Below, piece by piece: positions 1 through 7,921 of a DNA stretch of 64,000 bases. The stretch lies in contig CABYNS010000002.1 of NCBI GenBank assembly GCA_902520335.1, forward strand, positions 124,001 through 188,000, given 5' to 3'. A program made the position numbers and the translations under genes. The stretch is from an uncultured Pelagibacteraceae bacterium (lineage in GTDB: Bacteria; Pseudomonadota; Alphaproteobacteria; Pelagibacterales; Pelagibacteraceae). The notes below the pieces were generated by a model. It made no database searches and was not told where the DNA came from. It worked only from the letters and a program-made list of their open reading frames with translations. Within the stretch, counting starts at the first letter, position 1. Each line of letters begins with the position of its first letter.

Positions 1-271
1 AATACCCGCCATCTTTTTTTGTTTGTGGTTTTGGGCAATTTATTTTTGATTTATTTAATTTATCCATCAAATTCATAAAAAAAGGCAATTCTTTTTTTGA
101 TACTCTTTTTTCGAAAATTGTAAGTATAAATTTTTTATTCTTTGATTTTAGTAAATAGTTTGTATTTTCAATTCCTTGCTTTATACCTTTAAATTCTAAA
201 ATTTTTTCTATATCAAATTTTTTGTTAATATAAGAAATATCCTTTTTACTTATTTTCGTATAAACAGCCAT
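1..271 (-). CDS. thrB: Homoserine kinase, 5' part (cut by window edge)
   Basis: Reading the minus strand from the ATG at 271 gives about 90 residues beginning MAVYTKISKKD and continuing with FKGIKQGIENTNYLL and FEKRVSKKELPFFMNLMDKL. This is the N-terminal pattern of the choline-kinase-like (type II) homoserine kinase of Proteobacteria, which phosphorylates homoserine in threonine synthesis. The rest lies outside the window and the ORF track omits it because it has no stop here. One base separates it from the ispH stop, so it is probably the last visible gene of the crt-ispH transcript. The family call rests on the N-terminal lobe only. Confidence 0.8.
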   Translation of the reverse strand, partial: MAVYTKISKKDISYINKKFDIEKILEFKGIKQGIENTNYLLKSKNKKFILTIFEKRVSKKELPFFMNLMDKLNKSKINCPKPQTKKDGGY

Positions 272-272
272 T

Positions 273-1217
273 TTAGTTTAATTTTTTCGGTGCTTTAAAA
301 ACAACATTTTCTTTAATTATTTCTACTTCATCTATACTGACTGTAAATTTATTTTTTAGCTCATCTATAAAATTATTGACCAAAATTTCTGGTGCGGAAG
401 CCCCAGAGGAAATACCAATTGTATTTGAATTTTCAATTAAATCGAATGGTATTTCACTTTGCGAATGAATTAATAGTGAATTTGAACAACCGGATTTTCT
501 TGCAACTTCAACTAATCTAACTGAATTAGATGAATTTCTACTGCCAATTACAAAAAATAAATCACATTTTTTTGCAATATTTTTGACAGCCATTTGTCTA
601 TTCGTTGTAGCGTAACAAATATCTTCTTTCATTGGTTCTTTAATATCAGGAAATCTATCTTTTAAGATCTGAATTATATCTTTTGTATCGTCTACCGATA
701 ACGTCGTTTGAGTAACATATGAAATTTTTTTGTTATTTTGAGGTTTGTATTTTTTTGCCTCATCCTCATTTTGAACAAGATCAATTGAGCCTTTAGGTAA
801 CTGGCCCATAGTGCCAATTACTTCAGGGTGATTTTCATGTCCTATCAAAATTAAATGATAGCCAGCTTTATGTAAATTTTCAGCTTCTCTATGTACTTTG
901 GATACTAATGGACATGTAGCATCTATATAAGTCATATTATAGTTTTTAGCATCCTCAGGTATTTTTTTGGGGACACCATGTGCTGAAAAAATAACTGGTC
1001 TTGTTCTATCTGTTATTTCTTCGAGTTCCTCAACAAAGATTGCACCTTTGTTTTTTAAATCATCAACTACATATTTATTATGAACAATTTCATGACGAAC
1101 ATAAACTGGAGCGCCATATTTTTTAATTGATTTTTCTACAATTTCTATAGCTCTTTCAACACCTGCACAAAAGCCTCTGGGCGCAGAAAGCAATATCTTT
1201 AACGGTTTATTTTTCAT
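273..1217 (-). CDS. ispH: 4-hydroxy-3-methylbut-2-enyl diphosphate reductase
   Basis: Last step of the MEP pathway, reducing HMBPP to IPP and DMAPP with a 4Fe-4S cluster in the cytosol. The three cluster cysteines are visible in PRGFCAGV near residue 17, DATCPLV near 100 and DICYATTNRQ near 195. The HEIVHN and GHENHPE motifs are present. The track start at 1226 is a TTG; the ATG at 1217 (MKNKPLKILL) is preferred and gives 314 residues, the usual size. It overlaps the blh end by 11 bases. Its place behind blh in a carotenoid operon suggests co-supply of isoprene units for retinal. It is distinct from ispE elsewhere in the window. Confidence 0.95.
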   Translation of the reverse strand: MKNKPLKILLSAPRGFCAGVERAIEIVEKSIKKYGAPVYVRHEIVHNKYVVDDLKNKGAIFVEELEEITDRTRPVIFSAHGVPKKIPEDAKNYNMTYIDATCPLVSKVHREAENLHKAGYHLILIGHENHPEVIGTMGQLPKGSIDLVQNEDEAKKYKPQNNKKISYVTQTTLSVDDTKDIIQILKDRFPDIKEPMKEDICYATTNRQMAVKNIAKKCDLFFVIGSRNSSNSVRLVEVARKSGCSNSLLIHSQSEIPFDLIENSNTIGISSGASAPEILVNNFIDELKNKFTVSIDEVEIIKENVVFKAPKKLN

Positions 1218-2130
1218 TTTTTTCAATCAGATACTCAAGCAATATATGTGGAAAGGTCAAAGACGCCAAACCTATAAATATGATTTTAAGAATTGAACTA
1301 TCAAAATTGTAAGTATTATTTAGCAAATAAAGTCCAATTACACAAAAAATAGCAGTAATAAATGTCAGAGGTAAAGCTTTTTTTATAAATATTTTAAATC
1401 CATTACCAAGATTATTCTCATCTAATTCAGACATTAATGAGATGCTGTGTCTTATGGAATGCAAAAAACAAAAATAAATTGTGAAAGCTACTAACGGTGA
1501 AAAATAATAGTTTATTATTAGAATCGAAAAATAATCCAAAAATATTGTAAATTTCTTAAGCTCAAAATTTTTTGTAAATAGTAGAATGTTTGCTAAAGTT
1601 GAGAGAATTACAAAATATAGCGATACTCTGTTAGATTCTATTAAATCTAAAAATTTATAGAAAGTTTCATTTTCAATTAAAAGCAATCTGAATATTGATA
1701 TGGTTTCATCAAAATGGAAATACATTGGTGCAAAAACTATTAAAGAACCTTTTAAGAAAAATAAAAATTGATTGTAATAAGAGTTTTCAATTGTTAAAAA
1801 TTGAGTGTCTTCTTTTCCAAAATGATATGAAGCTACCATTAAAAATATGATCAAAGAAACATATGGTATCAATATCCATAAAAATATTACTATTAGAGCT
1901 ATTAAAATGTATCCAAAGTAAAAAATAGAAAAATTATCAATTTTTAAAATTTGAAAAAGTTTTCTTCCTTTAAAATTGTCAAGTGATCCATGAGATATAC
2001 CGATACTTAAAATTAATAACAAACAAATAAATGGTGAAATGGTGAAAGTATTAATCTTAAAAGCTATCAATGAAAAAATATTACAAAGTAAAAAAAAAAT
2101 GAAAGAATGATTGAAATTTATTTTTTTCAT
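1207..2130 (-). CDS. blh: Beta-carotene 15,15'-dioxygenase, Brp/Blh family
   Basis: Integral membrane enzyme that splits beta-carotene into two retinal molecules. The 307 residues form many hydrophobic segments and carry the family's conserved histidine motifs: GISHGSLD near residue 45, SYHFGKEDTQF near 100, LHSIRHS near 225 and FPHILLEYL close to the C terminus. These histidines are believed to bind iron. It lies 22 bases behind crtY and overlaps ispH, so it is the fourth gene of crtI-crtB-crtY-blh. The presence of blh predicts a rhodopsin elsewhere in the genome. ATG start at 2130. Confidence 0.92.
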   Translation of the reverse strand: MKKINFNHSFIFFLLCNIFSLIAFKINTFTISPFICLLLILSIGISHGSLDNFKGRKLFQILKIDNFSIFYFGYILIALIVIFLWILIPYVSLIIFLMVASYHFGKEDTQFLTIENSYYNQFLFFLKGSLIVFAPMYFHFDETISIFRLLLIENETFYKFLDLIESNRVSLYFVILSTLANILLFTKNFELKKFTIFLDYFSILIINYYFSPLVAFTIYFCFLHSIRHSISLMSELDENNLGNGFKIFIKKALPLTFITAIFCVIGLYLLNNTYNFDSSILKIIFIGLASLTFPHILLEYLIEKNEK

Positions 2131-2152
2131 TTATTATTTATTTTTTAATTTA

Positions 2153-3220
2153 CTAATAAAACAATGCTTTGATAAATGTCAATTTAGGCATTCTTAAAAT
2201 AATAGACAAATCCTCGAAAAAATTGCTTTTATTAGATAAAAATTTTATAACAGTCTTTGGTGAAGCCTTAAACATTTTAAAGAATATATCAGACATTTTT
2301 TCTGGATGTTTTTCAAGAACTCTCAAAAATATTTCATCTAAAAATTGATACTTAGTACTTATTTTATATTTTTTAACATTAGAAATATTTTCAATATTTT
2401 CTCTAATATATCTGCTGTGATCTTGAATATTTAAAAAAGTATAACCCGTACTTAATCTAGTCATACCACCAGCAGTTCCAATATTTATTTTATTTTTTTC
2501 ATGCTTATCGATTGGATAAAATAATGGTATTGCGCCCTCTTCTCTATAAATTATTTTATAATCTTTCAAATTTAAATGATTTTCAATATAATCTTTTATT
2601 TGCTTGTCATAATCCTTCTGAGAATTGTCATTCATTTTAGATAACCAAGTTGTTTCTACTAAAGCAGTATTTTTTGAGTAGGGTAATGTATAAAAAAAAT
2701 GTACACTTTCTCTCTGGTCACAATCAAAATCCATCAGATTAAAAATTTCATCATCAAAAAAATTACTTTTAGTTTCAATTTCTACCCCACAGAAATGTTG
2801 CCAAAGGTTTCGATGATCTTTTTTAATGGATGGCACGCTATTAAAAACAAAAGCGTCTTTTAAATCAATTTGACTAATATCTTTGAAGAAAGAAATATTT
2901 TTGTTTTCATTTAGTATGTTATTAATTTTTTCATAGAACAAACCACTGTCAATACTTTGATACGGAGAATTTTTACATTGTAAATAGTTGGTTTTATCTG
3001 GGATATTAATTGAAAAATTTTCCCACTTTTTTTTTACACAATCATCAAAGTTATGAGATGTTACTCCCCAAAAAGACCAAGTTTTATCTTTTTTGTATTC
3101 ATCTCTTGGTTCTATGATTGCTAAAGTTTTATCTTTAAGCTTTTCATGAATTTCTAATTCATATGCCAAAGATAAACCAGCACAACCTCCACCGATAATG
3201 ACATAGTCAAATTCTTTCAT
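2153..3220 (-). CDS. crtY: Lycopene beta-cyclase
   Basis: Forms the beta-ionone rings that convert lycopene to beta-carotene. The N terminus has a Rossmann FAD/NAD motif (VIIGGGCAGLSLAYEL), followed by the cyclase region KTWSFWGV near residue 47. GTAGGMTRLSTGYTF near residue 250 matches the conserved AGxxxPxTGYxF cyclase motif. Length 355 residues is slightly short for CrtY. The start overlaps the crtB end by 14 bases, implying coupled translation. The substrate is assumed from the family and from the neighbouring crtB and crtI. Confidence 0.92.
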   Translation of the reverse strand: MKEFDYVIIGGGCAGLSLAYELEIHEKLKDKTLAIIEPRDEYKKDKTWSFWGVTSHNFDDCVKKKWENFSINIPDKTNYLQCKNSPYQSIDSGLFYEKINNILNENKNISFFKDISQIDLKDAFVFNSVPSIKKDHRNLWQHFCGVEIETKSNFFDDEIFNLMDFDCDQRESVHFFYTLPYSKNTALVETTWLSKMNDNSQKDYDKQIKDYIENHLNLKDYKIIYREEGAIPLFYPIDKHEKNKINIGTAGGMTRLSTGYTFLNIQDHSRYIRENIENISNVKKYKISTKYQFLDEIFLRVLEKHPEKMSDIFFKMFKASPKTVIKFLSNKSNFFEDLSIILRMPKLTFIKALFY

Positions 3221-4058
3221 CTAAATTTATTTCCTCATTAATTAAAAAATGATCATGTTTAATCTGATTTTCCTTAATACTGGTTAAAGATAACTTTATA
3301 AGGTCAAAAATTGCAAAAATTGTCTCAATACATTTTTCAATATTGGATACGTAAATTTTTCCAGAATCTTTATAGTTTTCAAATGTTTTTTTATTGAGAA
3401 TATTATAGCCTATTTTTCGGTAGATCCTTCTAGCGACTAAAATTGAAAATCTAAAACTTATTGGAATGTCTTTTATAGAATAAAAGGAATTCTCATAAAA
3501 AGTATCCGCAAGATTTATAGTTGATGAAATTTCTTCGAAATTTTTATCTATATAAAATCTATTTATTTTTGAGTCTTCAATTACATCTCTTGATATATTT
3601 GTAAGTTGCATTGCAATACCGAGATCAATAGCTGACTTAAGTGAGCTTATTTTATTAACTTTTAAAATTTTTGCCATCATTAAGCCAACAGTCCCAGCGA
3701 CTCTGTAAGAATAAATTAAAAGGTCTTTTTTTGAATTTAATATCACCTTATCTTTGATATCTGAACTTATACCATCTAATAGATCTTCGATAATTTTTAC
3801 CGAAATTTTAAATTCATCAATAAGGTCCCACATATTTTTAATAATTGGATTATCAAAATTTTTCTGAACGAAATCTGCTTTGAATTGTTTGAATTTAATT
3901 TCTTTAACTTCTAATTTTTCTTCATCATCTGCAATATTGTCAGCAACTCTACAAAAATCATACAATGCAGAGCATTTTTTATATGTTTTTTTGGGTAAAA
4001 AAAAACCTGCCCAATTAAAAGATTTAGCATAAACTGATAAGTAATTTTTATCAGACAT
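3207..4058 (-). CDS. crtB: Phytoene synthase
   Basis: Condenses two geranylgeranyl diphosphates into phytoene, the committed carotenoid step. Squalene/phytoene synthase fold: the first aspartate-rich motif is DFCRVADNIADD near residue 29, the second is NISRDVIEDSKINRFYI near residue 150 (usual form DVxED). Both magnesium-diphosphate sites look intact. 283 residues is normal. The ATG at 4058 overlaps the crtI stop by one base and the end overlaps crtY. No GGPP synthase (crtE) gene lies in the window, so that substrate must come from elsewhere. Confidence 0.95.
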   Translation of the reverse strand: MSDKNYLSVYAKSFNWAGFFLPKKTYKKCSALYDFCRVADNIADDEEKLEVKEIKFKQFKADFVQKNFDNPIIKNMWDLIDEFKISVKIIEDLLDGISSDIKDKVILNSKKDLLIYSYRVAGTVGLMMAKILKVNKISSLKSAIDLGIAMQLTNISRDVIEDSKINRFYIDKNFEEISSTINLADTFYENSFYSIKDIPISFRFSILVARRIYRKIGYNILNKKTFENYKDSGKIYVSNIEKCIETIFAIFDLIKLSLTSIKENQIKHDHFLINEEINLDERI

Positions 4059-5518
4059 TATAAAATTTTTTCTAACACTTTAGCTGATGAAAGCACTCCA
4101 GGCACACCTGCTCCAGGATGGGTTCCTGCACCAACAAAATAAAGTCCTTTATATATCTCAGATTTATTATGGAATCTAAAATATGCAGACTGTGAAAATT
4201 TTGGTTGGATCGAAAAGCCTGAACCATATTTTGTATTTAATTCTTTTTCAAAATAATTAGGGGTTAAGTAAAAATCTTCTACAATATTATCCTTAAGATT
4301 TGGCATTAAATCTTTTTGCATTTTATCGATAACTAAATTTTTCATTTTTTCTCCCTCAACAGACCAGTCAATTTTTGATTGATTATTTGGCACTGGGACC
4401 AAAACATAAAAGCAATCATTACCCTCAGGTGCCATAGTTTTATCAGTTGCAGATGGTCTATGAAGATAATAGCTAATATCGTCATTCAATTTTTTATTAT
4501 TGAAAATATCATCTAGATGGTCTTTATATTTATTTCCAAATTTAATTGTATGATGCTCAACATTTTCGTATTTTTTTTTTGTACCAAAGTAATAAACAAA
4601 TAAACCCATTGAATACTCCATTCTGCTTTTTTTCCATTTAAAAAGAAATGAATTACTCGTATTCCCATTTAACATTTTCTCGTAAACAGCAGGAGGATCA
4701 GCATTACAAATTACGTTGTTAGATTGTATTATTGTTTGATCATCTAATTGGATACCAGTGATTTTATTTTTGTTTGAAATGATCTTGGTAACTTCGTGAC
4801 CTTTAATTATTTCAACCCCAACTTCATTCATCAATTTTTCAAAACCTTTGATAATATTTCCTGTTCCACCCATTGAGTAATGAATACCCCATTTTTTTTC
4901 TAAATATAAAATTAATCCATATATTGAGGTCGTAGTAAAAGGATTCCCTCCAACTAATAATGGATGCATACTTAACATTCTTCTCAATTTCTCATTTTCT
5001 ATATAGGATGAGACTAAAGCATAAACAGATTTGTAACTTTTTAGTTTAAGTAATGCTGGCAATTGTTGAATCATTACAAAAGGTTTATCAAAGGGTACAT
5101 CAGCAAGCTCCGTAAAACCTTTGTCAAAAATTTTTTTTGTAAAATTTACTAATTTTTCATAACCCTCAACATCTTTTTCATTTATCTTTTTTATCTGTTT
5201 TTTCATCTCCAACTCATCCCCAGAGTAATTAAATTTTGACTTATCCTCGAAAATAAATTGATACCAAACTTTTAGGTTAGTGAGTTTTATATAATTTTTG
5301 GGGTCTTTTTGAAATAATTCGAATAATTCATTTATCAAATACGGAGCAGTTATTACTGTGGGGCCACCATCATAAATGAAGCCATTTTTTTTAAATACTC
5401 TTGCTCTTCCTCCAAGATCCTTATGTTTTTCTATTAAAGTTACTTTATGACCTTTAGCTTTAAGACGTAAAGCTGCAGCTATTCCTCCAAATCCTGAACC
5501 TATTACAACCGAATTCAT
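4058..5518 (-). CDS. crtI: Phytoene desaturase
   Basis: FAD-dependent desaturase that takes phytoene to lycopene. The N-terminal dinucleotide motif is VIGSGFGGIAAALRL, followed by the GGRARVF region; the C-terminal FAD motif is FVGAGTHPGAGVPGVL near residue 460, typical of CrtI. 486 residues is the family length. It is the first gene of the carotenoid operon, 40 bases behind atpF on the same strand. A TATAAA at 5527-5532 (minus-strand sense) ends only eight bases before the ATG, so either a near-leaderless transcript or read-through from the ATP synthase genes is possible. Confidence 0.95.
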   Translation of the reverse strand: MNSVVIGSGFGGIAAALRLKAKGHKVTLIEKHKDLGGRARVFKKNGFIYDGGPTVITAPYLINELFELFQKDPKNYIKLTNLKVWYQFIFEDKSKFNYSGDELEMKKQIKKINEKDVEGYEKLVNFTKKIFDKGFTELADVPFDKPFVMIQQLPALLKLKSYKSVYALVSSYIENEKLRRMLSMHPLLVGGNPFTTTSIYGLILYLEKKWGIHYSMGGTGNIIKGFEKLMNEVGVEIIKGHEVTKIISNKNKITGIQLDDQTIIQSNNVICNADPPAVYEKMLNGNTSNSFLFKWKKSRMEYSMGLFVYYFGTKKKYENVEHHTIKFGNKYKDHLDDIFNNKKLNDDISYYLHRPSATDKTMAPEGNDCFYVLVPVPNNQSKIDWSVEGEKMKNLVIDKMQKDLMPNLKDNIVEDFYLTPNYFEKELNTKYGSGFSIQPKFSQSAYFRFHNKSEIYKGLYFVGAGTHPGAGVPGVLSSAKVLEKIL

Positions 5519-5558
5519 ATTTATAATTTATAGTCTTTTTTGAAAAATTGTAAGAGTA

Positions 5559-6056
5559 TTATGAGTTGATTTTTTTTAACTCTTCTTTTGCTTCATCTAA
5601 ATCTTTTTGAAACAGGTTATCAAGCTTGGACTTATCAACTGATGTTGTTATTATCTTTTTTACTGAGTCTACCGCAACTTTAATTGAAGCATCTTTTATT
5701 TCTTTTATTGCCGCATCTTTCATTTGATTAATCTTATTTTCTGTTGAATTTTTTTTAATTTCTGAAGATTTATGAAATTTTTCATTTAACTCAATAATAA
5801 GATTATCACTATCTTTTTTTGCTTGTGTTAATATTTCTTTACTTACCGATTGTGCAGTATCAAGTTTTTTTTGTGCATTATCTAATAAAGTTTTAGCCTC
5901 GGTTCTAAGTTTTTCACTTTCATCAATCTCATTTTTTATATCAGAGATCAATTTGTTTAATATTTCATTTATTTTTTGTGGAACCTTAAGATAAATTAAA
6001 CCTCCAAAGAAAATGATAAACGATACAGCTACCCAAAATGTTGCATCAATTGCCAT
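5559..6056 (-). CDS. atpF: ATP synthase Fo subunit b
   Basis: One of two b-type peripheral stalk subunits joining Fo to F1. The chosen start is the ATG at 6056 (MAIDATFWVAVSFIIFF), giving 165 residues with one N-terminal membrane helix and a long charged coiled coil (DESEKLRTEAKTLLDNAQKKL). The track ORF runs 25 codons further upstream inside the preceding gene, which is not expected for subunit b. It overlaps the b' gene by 11 bases. Last gene of the Fo cluster; the F1 genes are not in the window, as is common in Alphaproteobacteria where Fo and F1 are separate operons. Confidence 0.92.
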   Translation of the reverse strand: MAIDATFWVAVSFIIFFGGLIYLKVPQKINEILNKLISDIKNEIDESEKLRTEAKTLLDNAQKKLDTAQSVSKEILTQAKKDSDNLIIELNEKFHKSSEIKKNSTENKINQMKDAAIKEIKDASIKVAVDSVKKIITTSVDKSKLDNLFQKDLDEAKEELKKINS

Positions 6057-6636
6057 AATATTTATTCCCATTTCTTTTTGATAAATCATCAACGATTGCA
6101 GAAATACTACTGCTATTAACTTCAGTACCAATTAATTTCACTAGTAACTCAGACGTAGTTTCAATTGCAATTTTATTAATTTTTTCTGATGCACCTTTTT
6201 TCAGTAAATTAATCTCTTGCTCTACTTTTTTGACTTCCTCATCAATCTGTTTATCCAATGTTTCTTTTTTGGCATTTATTTCTTTCAGCACATTTTCCCT
6301 AGCTTCTTTAAAAATATTATTTGCCTCTAATTTGCTTTTCGAAATAATATCGTCGTACTCTTTAAGCTTAGCCTCGCTACTTTCTCTCTGCTTTTCTGCC
6401 GCCTCAATATTTTCTTGTATCTGTGATTTTCTTAATTCAAGATTGGCACTTATCTTTGGCAGTATTAGTTTAGATAATACAACATACAAAATACCAAAAG
6501 TAAGTGTTAGCCAAAAAATTTGTGAAATCCAAAATTCTGGATTTAATTGAGGCATACCTCCGCTTTCAGCTGCAAAAACCTCTTTTAAAAAAAAGAGATT
6601 AAAAAATACTAGCTGAAAAAATATTTTTTTAATCAT
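6046..6636 (-). CDS. atpF': ATP synthase Fo subunit b'
   Basis: Second b-type stalk subunit, found in Alphaproteobacteria, cyanobacteria and chloroplasts. The 196 residues start with a signal-like hydrophobic stretch, then NPEFWISQIFWLTLTFGILY as the membrane helix near residues 32-55, then a heptad-rich region with ESSEAKLKEYDD. It lies four bases after atpE and overlaps atpF. The b/b' split supports an alphaproteobacterial source. Also called atpG or atpX in some annotations. Confidence 0.92.
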   Translation of the reverse strand: MIKKIFFQLVFFNLFFLKEVFAAESGGMPQLNPEFWISQIFWLTLTFGILYVVLSKLILPKISANLELRKSQIQENIEAAEKQRESSEAKLKEYDDIISKSKLEANNIFKEARENVLKEINAKKETLDKQIDEEVKKVEQEINLLKKGASEKINKIAIETTSELLVKLIGTEVNSSSISAIVDDLSKRNGNKYYGN

Positions 6637-6640
6637 TTAT

Positions 6641-6868
6641 TTAAAATGCAAAAAGAATGATTAACGCTACTACCAATCCAAACAATCCAGTTGCTTCTGC
6701 AAGGGCAAACCCTAAAAGCAAATTAGGAAATTGTTTTTGAGCTGCAGATGGATTTCTCATCGCACCCGAAAGGTAATTACCAAAAATAATACCTATACCA
6801 ACACCGGCACCAGCTAGGGCAATTGCCGCCAAACCTGCTCCAATCATTTTTGCTGCTTCTAATTCCAT
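6641..6868 (-). CDS. atpE: ATP synthase Fo subunit c
   Basis: Proton-carrying ring subunit, 75 residues forming a two-helix hairpin. Helix one has the glycine-rich run GAGLAAIALAGAGVGIGIIFG, the polar loop is RNPSAAQKQ, and helix two carries the proton-binding glutamate in GFALAEATGLFGL. No sodium-binding signature is apparent in helix one, so proton coupling is the likely reading. It has the best Shine-Dalgarno match noticed in the window, in keeping with the need for many c copies per enzyme. Confidence 0.95.
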   Translation of the reverse strand: MELEAAKMIGAGLAAIALAGAGVGIGIIFGNYLSGAMRNPSAAQKQFPNLLLGFALAEATGLFGLVVALIILFAF

Positions 6869-6873
6869 TATAT

Positions 6874-6879
6874 CCTCCT
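6874..6879 (-). promoter_or_regulatory. Consensus Shine-Dalgarno of atpE
   Basis: The minus strand reads AGGAGG five bases before the atpE ATG, an exact anti-16S match. Most genes here have only weak A/G-rich leaders, so this site stands out and probably raises translation of the c subunit relative to the single-copy subunits of the same transcript. Confidence 0.75.
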
Positions 6880-6886
6880 CTGTTAA

Positions 6887-7621
6887 TTAATGGTGTAAGT
6901 TTAATGCATCATTTAAATAGATGCAGGTTAAAATTGCAAAAACGTATGCTTGAAGAAAAGCAACTAATATCTCCAAGCCTGTTAAAGCAACCGAAAAACT
7001 CAGTGGAAGCCATCCACCGACTACTCCAAGACTTATTACAAAGCCTCCGAATACTTTCATCATTGTATGACCCGCCATCATGTTTGCAAAAAGCCTGACG
7101 GAAAGACTAATAGGTCTACTTAAATATGAAATAATCTCAATTACTACTATTAACGGTAATAGCACTATAGGAACTCCACTTGGTACAAATAATTTAAGAT
7201 AGCCTAAACCGTGTTTTATAAAACCAATTACTGTTACTCCAATAAAAATAAAAGCTGCTAACACAAAAGTTACAATAATATGACTTGTAACTGTAAAAGT
7301 ATAAGGGATCATACCAAACATGTTACAAAAAAGGACAAACATAAATAAAGAAAATATAAAAGAAAAATAAGGTTTAGCTTTAGAGCCCGCTGTATCACTA
7401 ATCATTTTTGAGACAAATGTATAACTTAATTCAGCTAATAACTGAACTTTGTTTGGTAGCAATGAATTTTTTTTTGATCCAAGGTTAAATATAATTAAAA
7501 TAGCTAATGAACTAACAACCATAAACAAACTAGCATTTGTGAATGAAATATCAAAAGCACCTATTTTAATTTCTGGACCAATTCTATAGACTTCGAATTG
7601 AGTCATTGGATTTGCAGCCAT
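6887..7621 (-). CDS. atpB: ATP synthase Fo subunit a
   Basis: Stator subunit that forms the proton half-channels against the c ring. 244 residues with five to six membrane helices. The essential arginine sits in SRPISLSVRLFANMMAGH near residue 175. MAANPMTQFEVYRI at the N terminus is typical of alphaproteobacterial AtpB. It follows atpI by 12 bases and precedes atpE by 18. Confidence 0.95.
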   Translation of the reverse strand: MAANPMTQFEVYRIGPEIKIGAFDISFTNASLFMVVSSLAILIIFNLGSKKNSLLPNKVQLLAELSYTFVSKMISDTAGSKAKPYFSFIFSLFMFVLFCNMFGMIPYTFTVTSHIIVTFVLAAFIFIGVTVIGFIKHGLGYLKLFVPSGVPIVLLPLIVVIEIISYLSRPISLSVRLFANMMAGHTMMKVFGGFVISLGVVGGWLPLSFSVALTGLEILVAFLQAYVFAILTCIYLNDALNLHH

Positions 7622-7633
7622 ATTTTTTTCGAT

Positions 7634-7906
7634 CTATTTTTGCATTTTTTTAGCAGATTTAATTACATTCATTATTCCAGCAATCACACCTACAAAAAAA
7701 AATATTAAAATTAACCAGGGTTTAGTACCAAAGGTCTTGTCTAAAATAAACCCAATAATTGTCCCTACAGCTACAGCAGAAACAAGCTCAGTGCTAAGTT
7801 TAAAAGCATTTCCAATGGGAGAGGGGTCAGGTTTCTTGTTATTTTCTTTATCAAAGGCCTTTTTTTTTGCAATTTCTAAGCGAGTTTTAAATGGATCTTT
7901 AGACAT
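7634..7906 (-). CDS. atpI: ATP synthase protein I (AtpI/AtpQ-like)
   Basis: Small membrane protein thought to help c-ring assembly or magnesium supply. 90 residues: a charged, lysine-rich N terminus of about 30 residues, then two hydrophobic helices (STELVSAVAVGTIIGFILD and PWLILIFFFVGVIAGIMNVI). Identification rests on this two-helix layout, the GTKPWLILIFFFVG motif and the position as first gene of the Fo operon. It follows the smc stop by 15 bases. Confidence 0.85.
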   Translation of the reverse strand: MSKDPFKTRLEIAKKKAFDKENNKKPDPSPIGNAFKLSTELVSAVAVGTIIGFILDKTFGTKPWLILIFFFVGVIAGIMNVIKSAKKMQK

Positions 7907-7921
7907 TAGAAATCAGCTCTA

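Noticed and set aside
6230-7098. Plus-strand ORFs of 106 and 91 residues over atpF', atpE and atpB
   Set aside because: They oppose well-recognised ATP synthase genes and show no family pattern.
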